Positions 36,289-46,989 of a stretch of DNA of 64,000 nucleotides are shown here, piece after piece; positions within the stretch are counted from its first letter, which is position 1, and each line of letters begins with the position of its first letter. Source of the DNA: Theropithecus gelada. Its lineage: Eukaryota > Chordata > Mammalia > Primates > Cercopithecidae. The stretch lies in the NCBI RefSeq assembly GCF_003255815.1, contig NC_037668.1:62182178-62246177 (forward strand). The letters are read 5' to 3'. The notes below the pieces were generated by a model. It had not been told where the DNA came from. It did no database searches and worked only from the letters and a program-made list of their open reading frames with translations. Made by a program: the position numbers and the translations under genes.

Positions 36289-36693
36289 AAAATGTGGTAC
36301 ATATACAGCATGGAATACTATGCAGCCAAAAAAAAAAAATGAGGTCATGTCCTTTGCAGGAACATGGATGGAGCTGGAGGCCATTATCTTTAGCAAACAA
36401 ATGCACGAACAAAAAACCAAAGACCACATGTTCTCCCTTATAAGCAGGAGCTAAACAACAAGAACACATGGACACAAAGAGGGGAACAACAGACACTGGG
36501 GCCTAATAGAGGGTGGAGGGTAGGAGTAGGGAAAGGAAAAGAAAAAATAACTATTGGGTACTAGGCTTAGCACCTGGGTCACAAAATAATCTGTACAATC
36601 CCCATGACATGAGTTTACATATATAACAAACCAGCACATGAACACTTGAACATAAAATAAAAGTTTTAGAAAAATAAAAATTAAGTAAATGAA

Positions 36694-36985
36694 ATTTAAA
36701 CATAGGCTACACATTAGATGATAGCGATAAATTGATGTTAAATTTCTTAGTTTTGATCATGGTATTATGATTATATAGGAGAATGTCTTTCATTCTTAGG
36801 AGATACATGATAAAATGTTTAGGGATAAAGTAATACAATGCAATATAATTTTAAATCATTCATCAAAAATAGGTAAGTAGATAGATGAGAAAATAAAGCA
36901 AATGTGATAAAATGGTAACTGGAAAATCTAAATAAATGATATATAGATGTTCATTGCACCTTTCTTTTAACTTTTCTGTCAACTT
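36694..36985 (+). mobile_element. HAL1/L1M 3' UTR, right part
   Basis: 'gatgttaaatttcttagttt', 'gatcatggtatt', 'aggagaatgtctttcattct' and 'tcttttaacttttctgtc' are old L1M/HAL1 3' end. It most likely continues 26400-27848 across the inserted L1. Confidence 0.65.
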
Positions 36986-36989
36986 TTTA

Positions 36990-37743
36990 AATTTTATTTT
37001 TTTCTTTCCTACTTTTATTTTAGGTTCGGGGTACATGTGCACATTTGTTACATGAGTAAATTACGTGTTGCAGGTGTTTGGTGTACAGATTTTATCACCC
37101 AGGTAATGAACACAGCACCTGATAGGCAGTTTTTCGATCCTCACCGTCCTCCTACCCTTCACCCTCATGAAGGCCCCAGTGTATATTATTTACTTGTTTG
37201 TGTCCATAGGTACTCATTGTTTAGCTCCCATTTATAACTCGGAACATGCAGTATTTGGTTTTCAGTTCCTGTGCTCGTTTGCTTAGGATAATGGCCTCCA
37301 TTGCCATCCATGTTGCTGCAAAGGACTTCATCTCCTTTTTTATGGCTGCATAGTATCCCATGGTGTATATATACCACATTTTCTTTAACCAGCCTACCAT
37401 TGATGAGCATTTAGGTTGATCCCACGTCTTGGCTATTGTGAATAGTGCTGTGATGAACATACAAGTGGATATGTCTTTATGGTAGAATGTTTTACATTTA
37501 TTTGTGTATATATCCAATAATTGAATTCTGAGTCAAATGGTAGTTCTGTTTTAAGTTCTTTGAGAAATCTCCTAGCTGCTTTCCACAGGGGCTGAACTAA
37601 CTTACATTTCCACCAGCAGTGTATATGTGTTCCCTTTTCTCCACAACCTCACTAACATTTGTTATTTTTTTACTTTTTAATAACAGCTATTCTGACTGGT
37701 ATAAGGTGGCATCTCATTGTAGTTTTAATTTGCATTTCAAAAT
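36990..37743 (-). mobile_element. L1 3' end, antisense, 5'-truncated
   Basis: Reads from a T-rich tail ('ttaggttcggggtacatgtg') through the antisense 3' UTR to antisense ORF2. The minus frame 37221-37517 (98 codons) ends ...AIILSKRAQELKTK and runs on, with one in-frame disruption before 37186. It is truncated at 'gcatctcattgtagttttaa' near 37720. Confidence 0.9.
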
Positions 37744-38745
37744 AAAACATTTAGGGGGAAACTAGGTACATGTATTACTCTGCTAAAATTAAAATTTAAA
37801 AATAAAACACTTGACCCAACGCCTAGAGTATACATCACTTAAAAATGTTTGCTATCATTATTATTTGTGTTATCATCATTATTTATATTTTGATTTTTAT
37901 TATCATCACCATAATCATTATTTCTCAACACATATTTCAGTTGAATGGAAAAGATAGTGATAGATCACTGGTTGTTACTCCTAGATCATGACAGGAAAAG
38001 ATATCAACCAAAGACAATTTTCTTCTCTCATTCTACTCACCCAGGGCCTAGAGCTTATGTAGAGCACTGGAAACATAAGCAAAAGTGTTCCTCCCTCTTA
38101 GATAATGCTCATGGGCCACAGCTGGGTGACAGATCAAGTCACCTCTGACTTGAGATGGCCGGAGAATGGCCAATGGTCTGGATAAAGAGATACAAAGGAA
38201 GTAGAATCACAAATTAGTTGAGGGTAAATCTCAGGTATCCAACTTGGTAGATCTGGGTGGGTGATAGGATGCTGCCTAGACCAAGACCAGCCACCTTGAT
38301 CTTTACAGCACATCACACCAGAGTTGTTTAAGAATCTACATTGACTCCCATGTCCAGGACCATCCCAAGGCCTGGAACCTGTTATAACTTTTCCTTTCTA
38401 AATGTGATACATTCACAACAGGCCCTACTTCAGTGTTTTCTGACTGAGAAGATGTGAAACGTCTTCCCAGAGTGAATCCTGAATCCTAAACAACTTAATA
38501 TTGCAGGTCCCAACAAGCTCCATAGAACTGCAGATTTAAACACTTCAATGTGCACTGCCCCTATGATCCAGGGTCACTTATAGATGCTTAAAGAAATGCA
38601 GTATAGAGACCATCTCAGGTGAACTCATGTTCCCATGTCTCTGTTTTGAAGTGCCAGGTCACTTTGAATTGGTGTTTTCTGCCTCTGGGTGGAGTTTCTA
38701 GCCTCAGAGTAATAATACTCTAGTATAATATGCTGGTATAAGGAC
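37744..38745. other. Mostly unassigned; MIR/L2 tail near 37800-37870
   Basis: 'cccaacgcctagagtataca' and 'aaaatgtttgctatcattat' resemble a SINE/L2 3' tail. The rest carries no recognised repeat or gene. Confidence 0.4.
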
Positions 38746-38805
<60 letters not shown>

Positions 38806-38806
38806 G
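38746..38806. repeat. (TA)n(CA)n microsatellite
   Basis: About 12 TA units pass directly into about 15 CA units, then tatatg. It abuts the Tigger element. Confidence 0.95.
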
Positions 38807-38808
38807 TC

Positions 38809-39471
38809 CAGTCTATCCTCATTATTCACAGACTCCATGTTTGTGAATTTGCTTACATGCTAAAATTTGTTTGTAACCTCAAAATCAATTTCAATATTCA
38901 CAGTGCTTTCACAGTCATTTGTGGACATGTGCCAAGGAGGAAAAATTTCAAGTCACCCAGTGTACACTCATTCCTAGCTAAGGTCAGACAGGTGACTTTC
39001 TGCCTTTTTGTTTTAGCTCTCACACTGTAAACAAGTGTCCTTTTCACAGTCGGTTTAGTGTCACTCTTTTTTTGCATTTTTATGCTCTTTCTTGGTGATT
39101 TCCCCATTTAAAATGGCCTCCAAGAATAGCACTAGAATGCTCTTTAGTGTTCCTAAGTATAAGAAGGCTGTGATGTGCCTTTCAGAGAAATTACATGTGT
39201 TAGTTAAGCTTCTTTCAGGCATGAGTTATAGTGCTATTGGCCATGAGTTCAATATTAGTGAATCAACAATATATATCAAATAAGCTATCTTTAAAGAGAA
39301 ATCCACATAAAATAAGGTTACGTATTAATCAGTTGACAGAAATGTTGCAACCGCAAGCTTACAGAAACCTAACCTTGTATTTCTCCTAGGAGCAATGATT
39401 CATTACTTGCTAATTCGGTAGTTGTGGCAACTTTGTAGAACATAATTTCCATGAATAACAAATGTGAGCAG
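38809..39471 (+). mobile_element. Tigger-type (TcMar) transposon, internally deleted
   Basis: Begins 'cagtctatcctcattattca' and ends 'gaataacaaatgtgagcag', a decayed inverted match. Only the first part of the transposase gene is present. The right end is followed by a TA, the mariner-type target. The element is far shorter than an autonomous Tigger, so it is a nonautonomous derivative. Confidence 0.75.
39092..39283 (+). pseudogene. Pogo/Tigger transposase N-terminal fragment
   Basis: A 63-codon frame starts just before MASKNSTRML, then reads KYKKAVMCLSEKLHVL and ISESTIYIK. This is the layout of the CENP-B/pogo helix-turn-helix DNA-binding domain: a basic start, a helix with EKL, then a recognition helix ending in ESTI. 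The stop follows at 39281-39283. The second HTH and the DDE catalytic domain are absent. In full elements this domain binds the terminal repeats; here it is a fossil, and the break looks like the internal deletion of the element itself. Confidence 0.7.
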
Positions 39472-39472
39472 T

Positions 39473-39837
39473 ATATTAGTCTGTTCTCACCCTGGTATAA
39501 GGACATACCTGAGACTAGGTAATTTACAAAGGAAAGAGGTTTAATTGACTCACAGTTCTTCATGGCTGGGGAAGCCTCAGGAAACTTACAATCATTGTGT
39601 AACCGGAAGCAAATACGTCCTTCTTCACATGGTGGCAGCAAGGAGAAGTGTCAAGCAAAAGGGAGAAAAGTCCCTTATAAAACCATCAGATCTCACTCAC
39701 TATCACAAGAACAGCATGAGGGTAACCGACCCCATGATTCAATTACATCCCACTTGACCCCTCCTATAATACATGCGGATTATGAGAACTACAATTCAAG
39801 GTGAGATTTGAGTGGGGACGCAGCCAAACCATATCCA
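39473..39837 (+). mobile_element. MSTA/MSTB-type MaLR LTR with TSD
   Basis: 'ttagtctgttctcaccctgg', 'catacctgagactaggtaat', 'ggaagcctcaggaaacttac' and 'gggacgcagccaaaccatat' define it. gcagt at 39468-39472 and 39838-39842 is the 5-bp TSD. That TSD includes the last bases of the Tigger, so the LTR landed on the transposon end. Confidence 0.92.
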
Positions 39838-39847
39838 GCAGTATATG

Positions 39848-40762
39848 TATGTTTGTGTGTGGGGGGTATGTATATGGATACATGCACATGTATATATCTT
39901 TCCTATGCCTTTTTGAAGGGTAATATGAAGTAGTCCTCCTTCATTCATTTATTTTTTCAAAACAACCATCAAATGTACTACTTCCAAAGTAACAGAGTAA
40001 AATTCCAGGATGTGGCTGAAAGAGAGAGGAATGATATAGAGTAAGTATGGAAATAATAATCAAGCTAGTTAGCTAGATAAGCCAGGGAATTGTCTCCCAC
40101 TGCAGAACTGTTCAGGTCTTCTCAGCTCCTTCCTACATCTCTTGCCCTTGTCACAATCAGCACCACCCAGTATCCCATGGCATGCAATTGCTGCCTCTAT
40201 TGTGATCTTTCATGGCTCCTCCTGAATGGACCCAGTTCTAATGGCTGGGACCTGATAAATTAAGGGTGAAGATTTTTTCCCAGAAGAAAAAAAAAGGATA
40301 AATGTAAGACCCTCCCCACCCCTTCTGGCCTCAGCCAGGGAATCCTCCCTTATAGAATGTAACAAATATCAAAATCTCTCCAGGTACTTTATCTCGGCCC
40401 CTAGTCCCCTATTTTAAGTGGGATAATTTATACAATGTCTAGCCACATAGTAGGCGTTCAACAAATTTCAACATAGTAGGTGTTCACCATATTTGTTAAA
40501 CAAATAAGCATCTTGACATAAATATTCTTTCTCTTGCAAATGTGATTCTGAAAGATCTGACCCATTCCTAATGATGCTTTTATTATTCTTAAGAATATTC
40601 TCCTTTCTACCCATCCAAGAAACACATTTTCAATTCTACAACAAAAGTCTCTGGGTAAAGTCGACTTGATTCAGTGACCTTGATTTATTGAAATTGCTTG
40701 TGCCATAAACAGAAGCACATGCAGTAAGCCAGCAGCTGAGAGGAGTTCAGCCTCAACTTGGC
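39848..40762. other. Unassigned sequence
   Basis: 'cacatagtaggcgttcaaca' and 'acatagtaggtgttcaccat' at 40445-40495 are two copies of an L2/MIR-type tail in tandem. No gene seen. Confidence 0.35.
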
Positions 40763-41015
40763 CCATGCTGGCACCCCTATTCTCACAGCTGGCACCCTAG
40801 TCTACACAACTAGAATCCAGTTTACATCTCTGGCTGGTATCCAGTCCACACAGCTGGCACCCAGTCCCAACACCTGGCTGGCACCCCAGTGCACACAGCT
40901 GGCACTGCAGCCCACAGATGGTGGCCCAGTTCACACAGCTGGTTGGAATCCAGGTCCTCACAGCCAGCACCCACTCCACACAGCTGGCACCCCAGAATGG
41001 TTGCTGTACCAGCTG
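40763..41015. repeat. Decayed minisatellite with CAGCTG sites
   Basis: Variants of 'cacacagctggcacccagtc' recur. CAGCTG lies at 40786, 40851, 40896, 40936, 40981 and 41010, so spacing is about 40-45 bp in the middle. The 130-codon plus frame at 40758-41150 is open because of the repeat and has the low-complexity peptide expected from it. Confidence 0.8.
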
Positions 41016-41802
41016 GAAGCTACTCACTGCTCTCTGCTGTGTATACAGCAGTCTGCACTGGCCTCTGAACACAACCCCAGTCACTCTTCTGTTCTCACCA
41101 CACAAAACAAGGCTAAATTACACTGGGAGGGAACAAGGCAAGATGCCTAGGAGAGCTGCCTAGCCACAAGAGGTTCAGATACTCCCACAACAAACCTCTT
41201 CCTTTAAGATTCTCAGAAAAGAAAGTACTAACAGATTTCTCAGAGTGTGTGAGTGTGGTTCTACTCAGAGACTTTTTGGAGCAACTTTGACCTTCAAGAT
41301 GCCAGTGCTGACCCAGGCACAGCAAGGTCAAAAGCATGCCTAGGCCTACCTCAAGAGCAAGGGCCCTGTGAAGGTCAGGCTGTCATCCTCGTGAAGGTGT
41401 AGTGACAGTGGTGAGGAGACTCCACATTCCCAAAGCCCCTCCAGACAAACCCAGGCAAATATGAACACTGGAGTCAGAGCAGGTGGAGAGAAGCATCAGA
41501 GGAGTTAAGGATGCTGGACCAGACAGCCCACAGTGGATCCAGCAAAATGTCAGGAACAGTGTCCTGCTGAGATGGAACAGACTTTGAGGGACACACATGC
41601 ATTCATACCTAAGTCTTCATGATCTTTAAACTCTTCTGGTGATTTTTAAAGAGACACCTGAATGTAGCACTTGTTGAAACACCTGGGAGAGATGTGGCAG
41701 GTGCACCCCTAAGCCCAGGCCAGGAATATTCCTGAGAGAACAACCCAAGGAGGACAGCTCCCTTGAGCTCATGGCTCTTGGTCATTTAAGACTCAATGGC
41801 AG
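41016..41802. other. Unassigned sequence
   Basis: No repeat or gene recognised. Confidence 0.3.
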
Positions 41803-41933
41803 CTGGGCTCAATAACTCATGCCTGTAATTCCAGCACTTTGGGAGGCAGGGGTGGGAGGATCGCTTGAGCCTAGGAGTTTGAGGCCAGCCTTGGCAGCAT
41901 AGACCCCCATTTCTTAAAAAAAAAAAAAAAAAA
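41803..41933 (+). mobile_element. Free left Alu monomer (FLAM-type)
   Basis: 'gctgggctcaataactcatg' to 'cccatttcttaaaa' is a single left arm followed directly by 18 As, with no right arm. The length (about 130 bp) fits FLAM. Confidence 0.88.
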
Positions 41934-42106
41934 GCTCAGAGGCATTGCCATTGGTTCTCTGTGTTACCTTGGGCATGCATGTTTCCCTCTGTCAGCCTCC
42001 ATTTGCTCTTCCTAAAAATGAGGATAGTGCTTAGCCTCCTGCTGCTGCTGCCTCAGTCTGAGCTGGTCCAGCTAGATTCTCTCTCTAGGGCATTTGAAAG
42101 CATAAC
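41934..42106. other. Short unassigned stretch, MIR-like in part
   Basis: 'ccatttgctcttcctaaaaa' followed by 'tgaggatagtgc' is MIR-like. Confidence 0.4.
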
Positions 42107-42388
42107 GGGCCAGGTACATGGCTCATGCCTGTAATCCCAGCACTTTGAGAGGTTGAGGCAGGTGGATTGCTTGAGTCCAGGAGTTTGAGTCCAGCCTGGG
42201 CAACATGGTAAAACCTCATCTCAACAAAAAATACAAAAATTAGCCAGGCTTGGTGGTGGGCGTCTGTAGTCCCAGCTACTCGGGAGGCTGAGATGGGAGC
42301 CCTGGAGGTTGAGGCTACACTGAGCCACGATTGCTCCACTGCACTCCAGCCTGAGTGACAAAGCAAGACCCTGTCTCAAAAAAAAAAA
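42107..42388 (+). mobile_element. AluJ, sense, with small right-arm deletion
   Basis: 'ggccaggtacatggctcatg' to 'gaccctgtctcaaaa'. In the right arm about 10 bp are lost between 'gatgggag' and 'ccctggaggttgaggc'. J-type bases (ttgaggctacactgagcc) are present. Confidence 0.9.
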
Positions 42389-42910
42389 GTAGGATGAAGA
42401 GATCACATAAGGGAGCTATGGATATTGTCCACTTGGCCCTCCACTTCCACTTCCACCCTCCATCCTTTGCTGCCCTGCTCTGTGTTCTGGGATGCTGACC
42501 TCTGTCTGTGGGTTCATCATTTGGCCTCCCTGACCTTCTGGATTCAAGTCAGATTTGGCCAACACAAGGCACCAGGAGGACATGGATGAGTGGAAGGAGA
42601 GACAAGAAGAGGAATTTATTCCTACTGCTCCCTCCCTTCCAGGCCATGGTGTGGCAGTGGCTGAGTTCCTCTACCTGAAGCCATGACTTCTCCCATCCAT
42701 ACAGCCATTGCTAGGTTCAGTAATGCCACTCCCTCCGCCTCACTCCTCCAGGTCTCCAGGAGATGGGTTTTCCACGTTGCCAGCCCCAGGATGCTATAGC
42801 ATCTCTTGCAGATTTCCCTGAACCTTGCAGTGGTTAAATCATCCCTTCTCTAAGTTCTCTTTGACCACACTTTTGAGCAGGACATTTGTGTCATGCTGGA
42901 CCCCTGACAA
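42389..42910 (+). mobile_element. Ancient interspersed repeat, family not recalled
   Basis: 'tctgtgttctgggatgctga', 'cctctgtctgtgggttcatc', 'gtgtggcagtggctgagttc', 'tgaaccttgcagtggttaaa' and 'ggacccctgacaatacagg' form an order I know from a common old mammalian repeat. I cannot name it reliably. Confidence 0.45.
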
Positions 42911-43249
42911 TACAGGGAGCCAAACTGGAAAGGCTCATAGATTTCATGGCTTGAGATCACAATTTGGGGGCAGTTATAATGGCCCTTGTAGAAGAAGGAC
43001 CATATGACCCCAGAAAAAGTCCAAAAGGCAGAATAGCTGCCTGAAGACTTTCTAGGATGACAAGGCCTGGCCATGCAACCCACACTTAGAGTCTGTGAGT
43101 TCCCTTACAACAACCCCCTGTGGTTGAGCTGACTTGAGCGGCTTCTGATTATTTCATTCATTGGCCCTCTGATAGAAACATAGGGCTGTCTTCATCCCAT
43201 TCTAGGAAGGCAGCTGACTGCCATTTCCTGCAAGAACTGGAATTTCTAC
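42911..43249. other. Unassigned sequence
   Basis: Nothing recognised. Confidence 0.3.
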
Positions 43250-43395
43250 TGGTGAAAATGTCCACACCCCCTTAGAAAGCAAGCACTGAGTGGACAGGTT
43301 CTATATCTGGTCTTGCGCGCATGGTGTTCTCAGTACTCAACCTAGCACCTAGCAGAGTAGTCGCTCAATACATGGTATTGAAAGAATTAAAATAC
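43250..43395 (+). mobile_element. L2 3' end, sense
   Basis: 'caacctagcacctagcagag' followed by 'tagtcgctcaatacatgg' is the L2 terminal sequence. Confidence 0.7.
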
Positions 43396-44299
43396 TTTCC
43401 AAGTGAATGCATTTGTTGGTTTCACAGGCACAAGATCATTACAGAGAAGATGCTCAGTTGAGAAAGACACTGGGCATTTTCTCTTTAACTGAATACACAC
43501 CAGAGTCCAATTTTCTCTCCCACCCAAACCGCCTTTGATTTATCAATGTTCTAAGAAGCCTGTTGCTCATGGCTGACCAGGAATTCCTTCCCGGGCTTGA
43601 AAGGACACTAGAGGAGAAGGAACTTGCCTCTGAGTACATAAGACTTGAGCACTTGCTTTCCAGTTTTCAAATGTGAAGACGGGAGAGCAACAAAAAAAAA
43701 GGTTGGAAAAAGAAACTGGCTGGATATAGATGATAAATATTCTTAGAACTATAGATTCTCAGAATTGGAAGGAATGTTCAAAGTTGGCAAATCCAGTTTC
43801 CTAGAAATGGTAAAATAGCCCACTGAGGCTGAAGACTCCTCTTGACCAGCTCAGAGTGGCTCAGTGCCCCCTCAGAGTCCTCTGTCTCTCAGCAAAGGCC
43901 TACCACCCCAAAGAAGACAGGGAGGTGGGTGTGCAAGGCTCACCTGTAGATGTAGAAAATGGGGTGATGTTGTGCCCATGGCAGGTTTGACAGGACATGT
44001 GGCAACACAGGCAGCCAGTGGAAGTGGCAGACACAGAGTCAGGAGTGGGACGCCATGGGTGCCCACATCACCCATGGCAGCGTCCTCCTCACATAGCCCA
44101 GTGCTTCTTAAACACTGCCACATCTCTGTTTCATGGCCTACCATTGGCAAGTACAGCCCAGGAACCTGGGCTGGAGATGCTGCTGCTATCAAGAATGTAC
44201 TACCTCCACCAGCTTGGCCCACGGGGTTGAGCCTACAGTCCTAGGTCCATCTCACAAAAGGCTACTAATGATCGGAACAGCTCTATCAGAAGCATGTTA
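43396..44299. other. Unassigned; opposed ORFs at 43864-44244
   Basis: A 126-codon plus frame and a 116-codon minus frame overlap here in GC-richer sequence. Neither has a recognisable domain or flanking gene structure. Overlapping frames on both strands indicate low stop density, not a gene. Confidence 0.35.
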
Positions 44300-44430
44300 C
44301 ATTATATTATATTAGACTCGTTTTATGCATGAAGAAACTGAGGCCTGGAGGAGTTAAGCCACTTGTCAGCGGCCAAGAAGAGGTGAAGCAAGGACATGAA
44401 TCACAGTTGGACTCAGAAGCTCATGCTCAT
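44300..44430 (-). mobile_element. MIR SINE, antisense
   Basis: 'tgcatgaagaaactgaggcc', 'gttaagccacttgtcagc' and 'acatgaatcacagttggact' are antisense MIR. Confidence 0.75.
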
Positions 44431-44689
44431 TCAAGAGTGGCAGGTGTCTAGTGGAGTGTGAAGGGGGAGCAGGTGGAGCGTGGAGGGAAAGATCAAAAGA
44501 GTAAGGAGGGGCTTTGAGGAAAGCACAGGCAGAGGCGTCAAGGTTAAGCAGGGATTCTCCTGGTCACCAGAGAAAGGGCATTCGAGCCAGGGGCAAAAGA
44601 GAGCACCAGCTCCGAGATGCCAGGCATCCTGCTGAGTCAGGAACACTGCCATCTCTCTATAAATGCTGGTATATTACATAGTAGGTAGG
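44431..44689. other. Unassigned sequence
   Basis: Nothing recognised. Confidence 0.3.
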
Positions 44690-45085
44690 ATTCAGCTCTA
44701 AATTCATTCAACAAATGCCTCCGAGGTGCCAGACTGTTCTAGAAGCTGGGAAGACAGGCTTCAACAAGATAGACAGAATTCCTTTCCTTAGGGAGCTTAC
44801 ATGCTGGTGAGAAAGACAGACAGTAAAAAAATAGATAACTAACTCTATAGTGTGTTAGGTGATAAATGCTGTGCAGACAAATAAAGCAGAAAAGGGAATT
44901 AAGCAGAGAGTTCTGGAAGAAAAAGATGGTCAGGGAAGATATATTTGAGCCTTTACTCAACAATATTGAAGGATACTTGAGCAAAGACTTGAATGGGTGA
45001 GAGAGCAAGAGATTCAGATATTTAGGGAACAGCACGTGCAAAGGCCCTGAGGCAGAGGCATTCTGGGTGTTTGAGGAGCATTAAG
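44690..45085 (-). mobile_element. L2 3' end, antisense
   Basis: 'caacaaatgcctccgaggtg', 'agggagcttacatgctggtg', 'gataaatgctgtgcagacaa', 'gtgcaaaggccctgaggcag' follow antisense L2 in order. Confidence 0.85.
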
Positions 45086-46017
45086 CATTCAGTGAAGGAA
45101 GTGAGAAAAGGGCAACTGGACTGATTGGGGCATCTTCCTATACCTCTGTCTCCTCACCTATATAAAGGGTGCAACTTTCCCAGGTGCCTGGGGACCAGGA
45201 TACTTCATGCCTATTTTCCACTGCCCTCTCCCGTGGGGTCTGAGTTTTGTTCTGTCTGAGTAAAACAGATCTCACGTAAAAGCCAAGGGGCAATGTACTG
45301 GGAAGCCAAGGCAGGGGCTCACGGGATAGAGGACAGAGCAGACAGGGGAGTGAGAGGGTAGGGTGCAGTCTGGGGAAAGAGAAGCAAGGGACCATTCTCA
45401 TATTCTCTGGACATGACTTGTGGGCCAGGAGGAAGAAGGGAAGAAGAGTATAGGGAGGAGGCCAAGTCAGCTTCCTCACTCCCCAGGGCTGCCATATTGG
45501 TTAGGGAAGGAAGAGACTGGATGAGGAAGTCAGTGAGGAGAAGGAGTCTCACCCCTCAAAAGTGGGCACTTGTCCCTCCTCACCCCAACAGAAGAGGGGA
45601 GCCTGGATCCCTCAAAGATAGGGCTGCAAAAGGTGTCTCTCAAACTCCAACTAAGCACCCAACTCTGAAATTGCACTATGGCTTTCTTCTGCCCATGTCT
45701 ACCCAGATCCCTCCACTGCCTGCCCACCGGGGCCAAGGCGTCTACAAACTTCCAACCCCACCCCCACTCTCAAGGTGGGACCTGGTCAACTGGGCCCAGG
45801 CACGGCCAGCCCTCGGCTGGAGAAATGGCTGTCATTTCCTGGGGCTTGACCCTCAGGGTACAGCAAACCTCTGGCTTTTAGAGACACCCCAAGGGAGGGA
45901 CTAAGAGGAGAAGGGTGTTCCAACAGAAGGTGGGCAAGCACTGAGAATCATCTTGGCTCTGTTTCCCTCACTCCTCTTAGTTCTCCAATAGAGAATCTAA
46001 GAGACTGGGTTGTGTAC
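45086..46017. other. Unassigned GC-richer unique sequence
   Basis: Holds the longest non-repeat frame of the window (45413-45904, 163 codons, Met start, proline/arginine-rich) with minus-strand frames overlapping it. I see no domain, signal peptide or splice context. A short sequence at 45815-45850 (aaatggctgtcatttcctgg) is well formed but unassigned. This is the best place here to look for conservation. Confidence 0.35.
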
Positions 46018-46305
46018 AGAGGGGCCAAGACATAGAAAGAGACAGGAGCAATGGACAAGTGATATGAGAATCAAAGGGAGAGAGGGAAGGAGAGACAGTA
46101 AGGTGGGGAAGGAAACAGCTGGAATAGGAAGAGAGCCCAAGACAAAGAGAGAGAGGCAGAAAAATAGACAGATACAGAGGCAGAGGGTGATAGAGAGAGG
46201 CAGAGAGGGAGTGACAGGCAGAGAGAGGAAGAGAGAAGGACAGGAAAAAGTGTTGAGCGAAGTAATGAGAAGGGGACAGAGAACAGAGAGACACAGACAG
46301 GAATT
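46018..46305. repeat. Purine-rich (GA) low-complexity tract
   Basis: Nearly 290 bases dominated by A and G on the plus strand, with many gagag and gacag units. Chance ORFs on both strands reflect this. Confidence 0.85.
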
Positions 46306-46325
46306 CTGGTCCCCAAAAGGGCTGT

Positions 46326-46656
46326 CGGCTGGGCATGGTGGCTCACACCTGGAATCCCAGCATTTGGGGAGGCTGATGTGGGCAGATCGTTTCAGCCCAG
46401 GAGTTCAAGACCAGCTTGGGCAACATGGCAAAACTCCATCTCTACAAAAAAAAAAAGAAAAGAAAAGAAAGAAAAAGAGAAAAGGAAAAAAAACCATAGC
46501 CATGCACAGTGCTGCATGCCTGTAGTCCCAGTTACTCAGGAGGCTGAGGTGGGAGGATCAATTGAGCCAAAGAGGTCGACGATGCAGTGAGCCAAGATCA
46601 CTCCACTGCACTCCAGCCTGGGCGACAGAGCAAGACCCTGTCTCAAAACAAAAACA
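46326..46656 (+). mobile_element. AluJ, sense, expanded middle A-tract
   Basis: 'ggctgggcatggtggctcac' to 'aagaccctgtctcaaaac'. The linker between arms (46447-46493) has grown to about 45 A/G-rich bases. Many changes, and a TSD is not clear. Confidence 0.9.
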
Positions 46657-46989
46657 GAGTGCTGTGTCTCTCTGCCATGGCACCCTCTCACCTGCTTGCA
46701 GAGGCCACAAAAGACATAGGACTTAGGTCCTCCTCCACCAGTCTCCCAGCAAGGCCTCTTGGAGAAGACCTCCCACCCCAAACATCATTTGCCAACCCAC
46801 AGCCCATCCAGGAGGATCCCATCAGCTGCCCTCTCCCAGACCTCATCCCCACCACGCCTGCCCTGGACTTGCTCCCCAACCAGTGGGTGCCAGGGGAAGG
46901 GGGTGCACCCTGGGAGGCAGGCAATAGGGGGTGTATTGTCTGCAGAGATTCTTAACACAGTAACAAAATGGAGTCTCTTGGATTTTTAA
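46657..46989. other. Unassigned sequence
   Basis: A 122-codon frame (46587-46955) runs out of the Alu. No domain, not called. Confidence 0.3.

Larger units (their letters stand above)
30549..36454 (+). pseudogene. L1 ORF2 pseudogene, split by three insertions
   Basis: ORF2p normally supplies the nicking endonuclease and reverse transcriptase. The sequence starts 'atgataggatcaaatccac' and ends with a TAA at 36452-36454 (SLISRS end). RT blocks are readable at 32697-32815 (IISIDAEKAFNKIQ) and at 33021-33032. At the latter the expected FADD active-site motif reads FADY, replacing a catalytic Asp. Frames are broken throughout by point changes, by the Alu and Alu-tail insertions, and by the L1PA at 34597-36288. 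Beyond the L1PA the frame resumes at the point where it stopped. Confidence 0.85.
27862..36690 (+). mobile_element. Nearly full-length L1PB-type LINE, interrupted three times
   Basis: Runs from a 5' UTR (27862-29495) through ORF1 and ORF2 to a 3' UTR ending 'cttgaacataaaataaaag'. The 3' end type (tgggtactaggcttagcacc) is that of L1PB/L1MA elements. Removing the Alu (283 bp) and L1PA (about 1.7 kb) leaves about 6.8 kb, close to a full-length L1. Three younger insertions sit in it: Alu 31291-31573, an Alu-tail fragment 32230-32261, and L1PA 34597-36288. It is inactive, with many stops. Confidence 0.88.

Noticed and set aside
40758..41150. 130-codon plus frame and opposing minus frame
   Set aside because: Both are translations of the minisatellite; periodic DNA keeps several frames open.
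43864..44244. Overlapping 126- and 116-codon frames on opposite strands
   Set aside because: No domain or gene structure; low stop density from GC content explains both.
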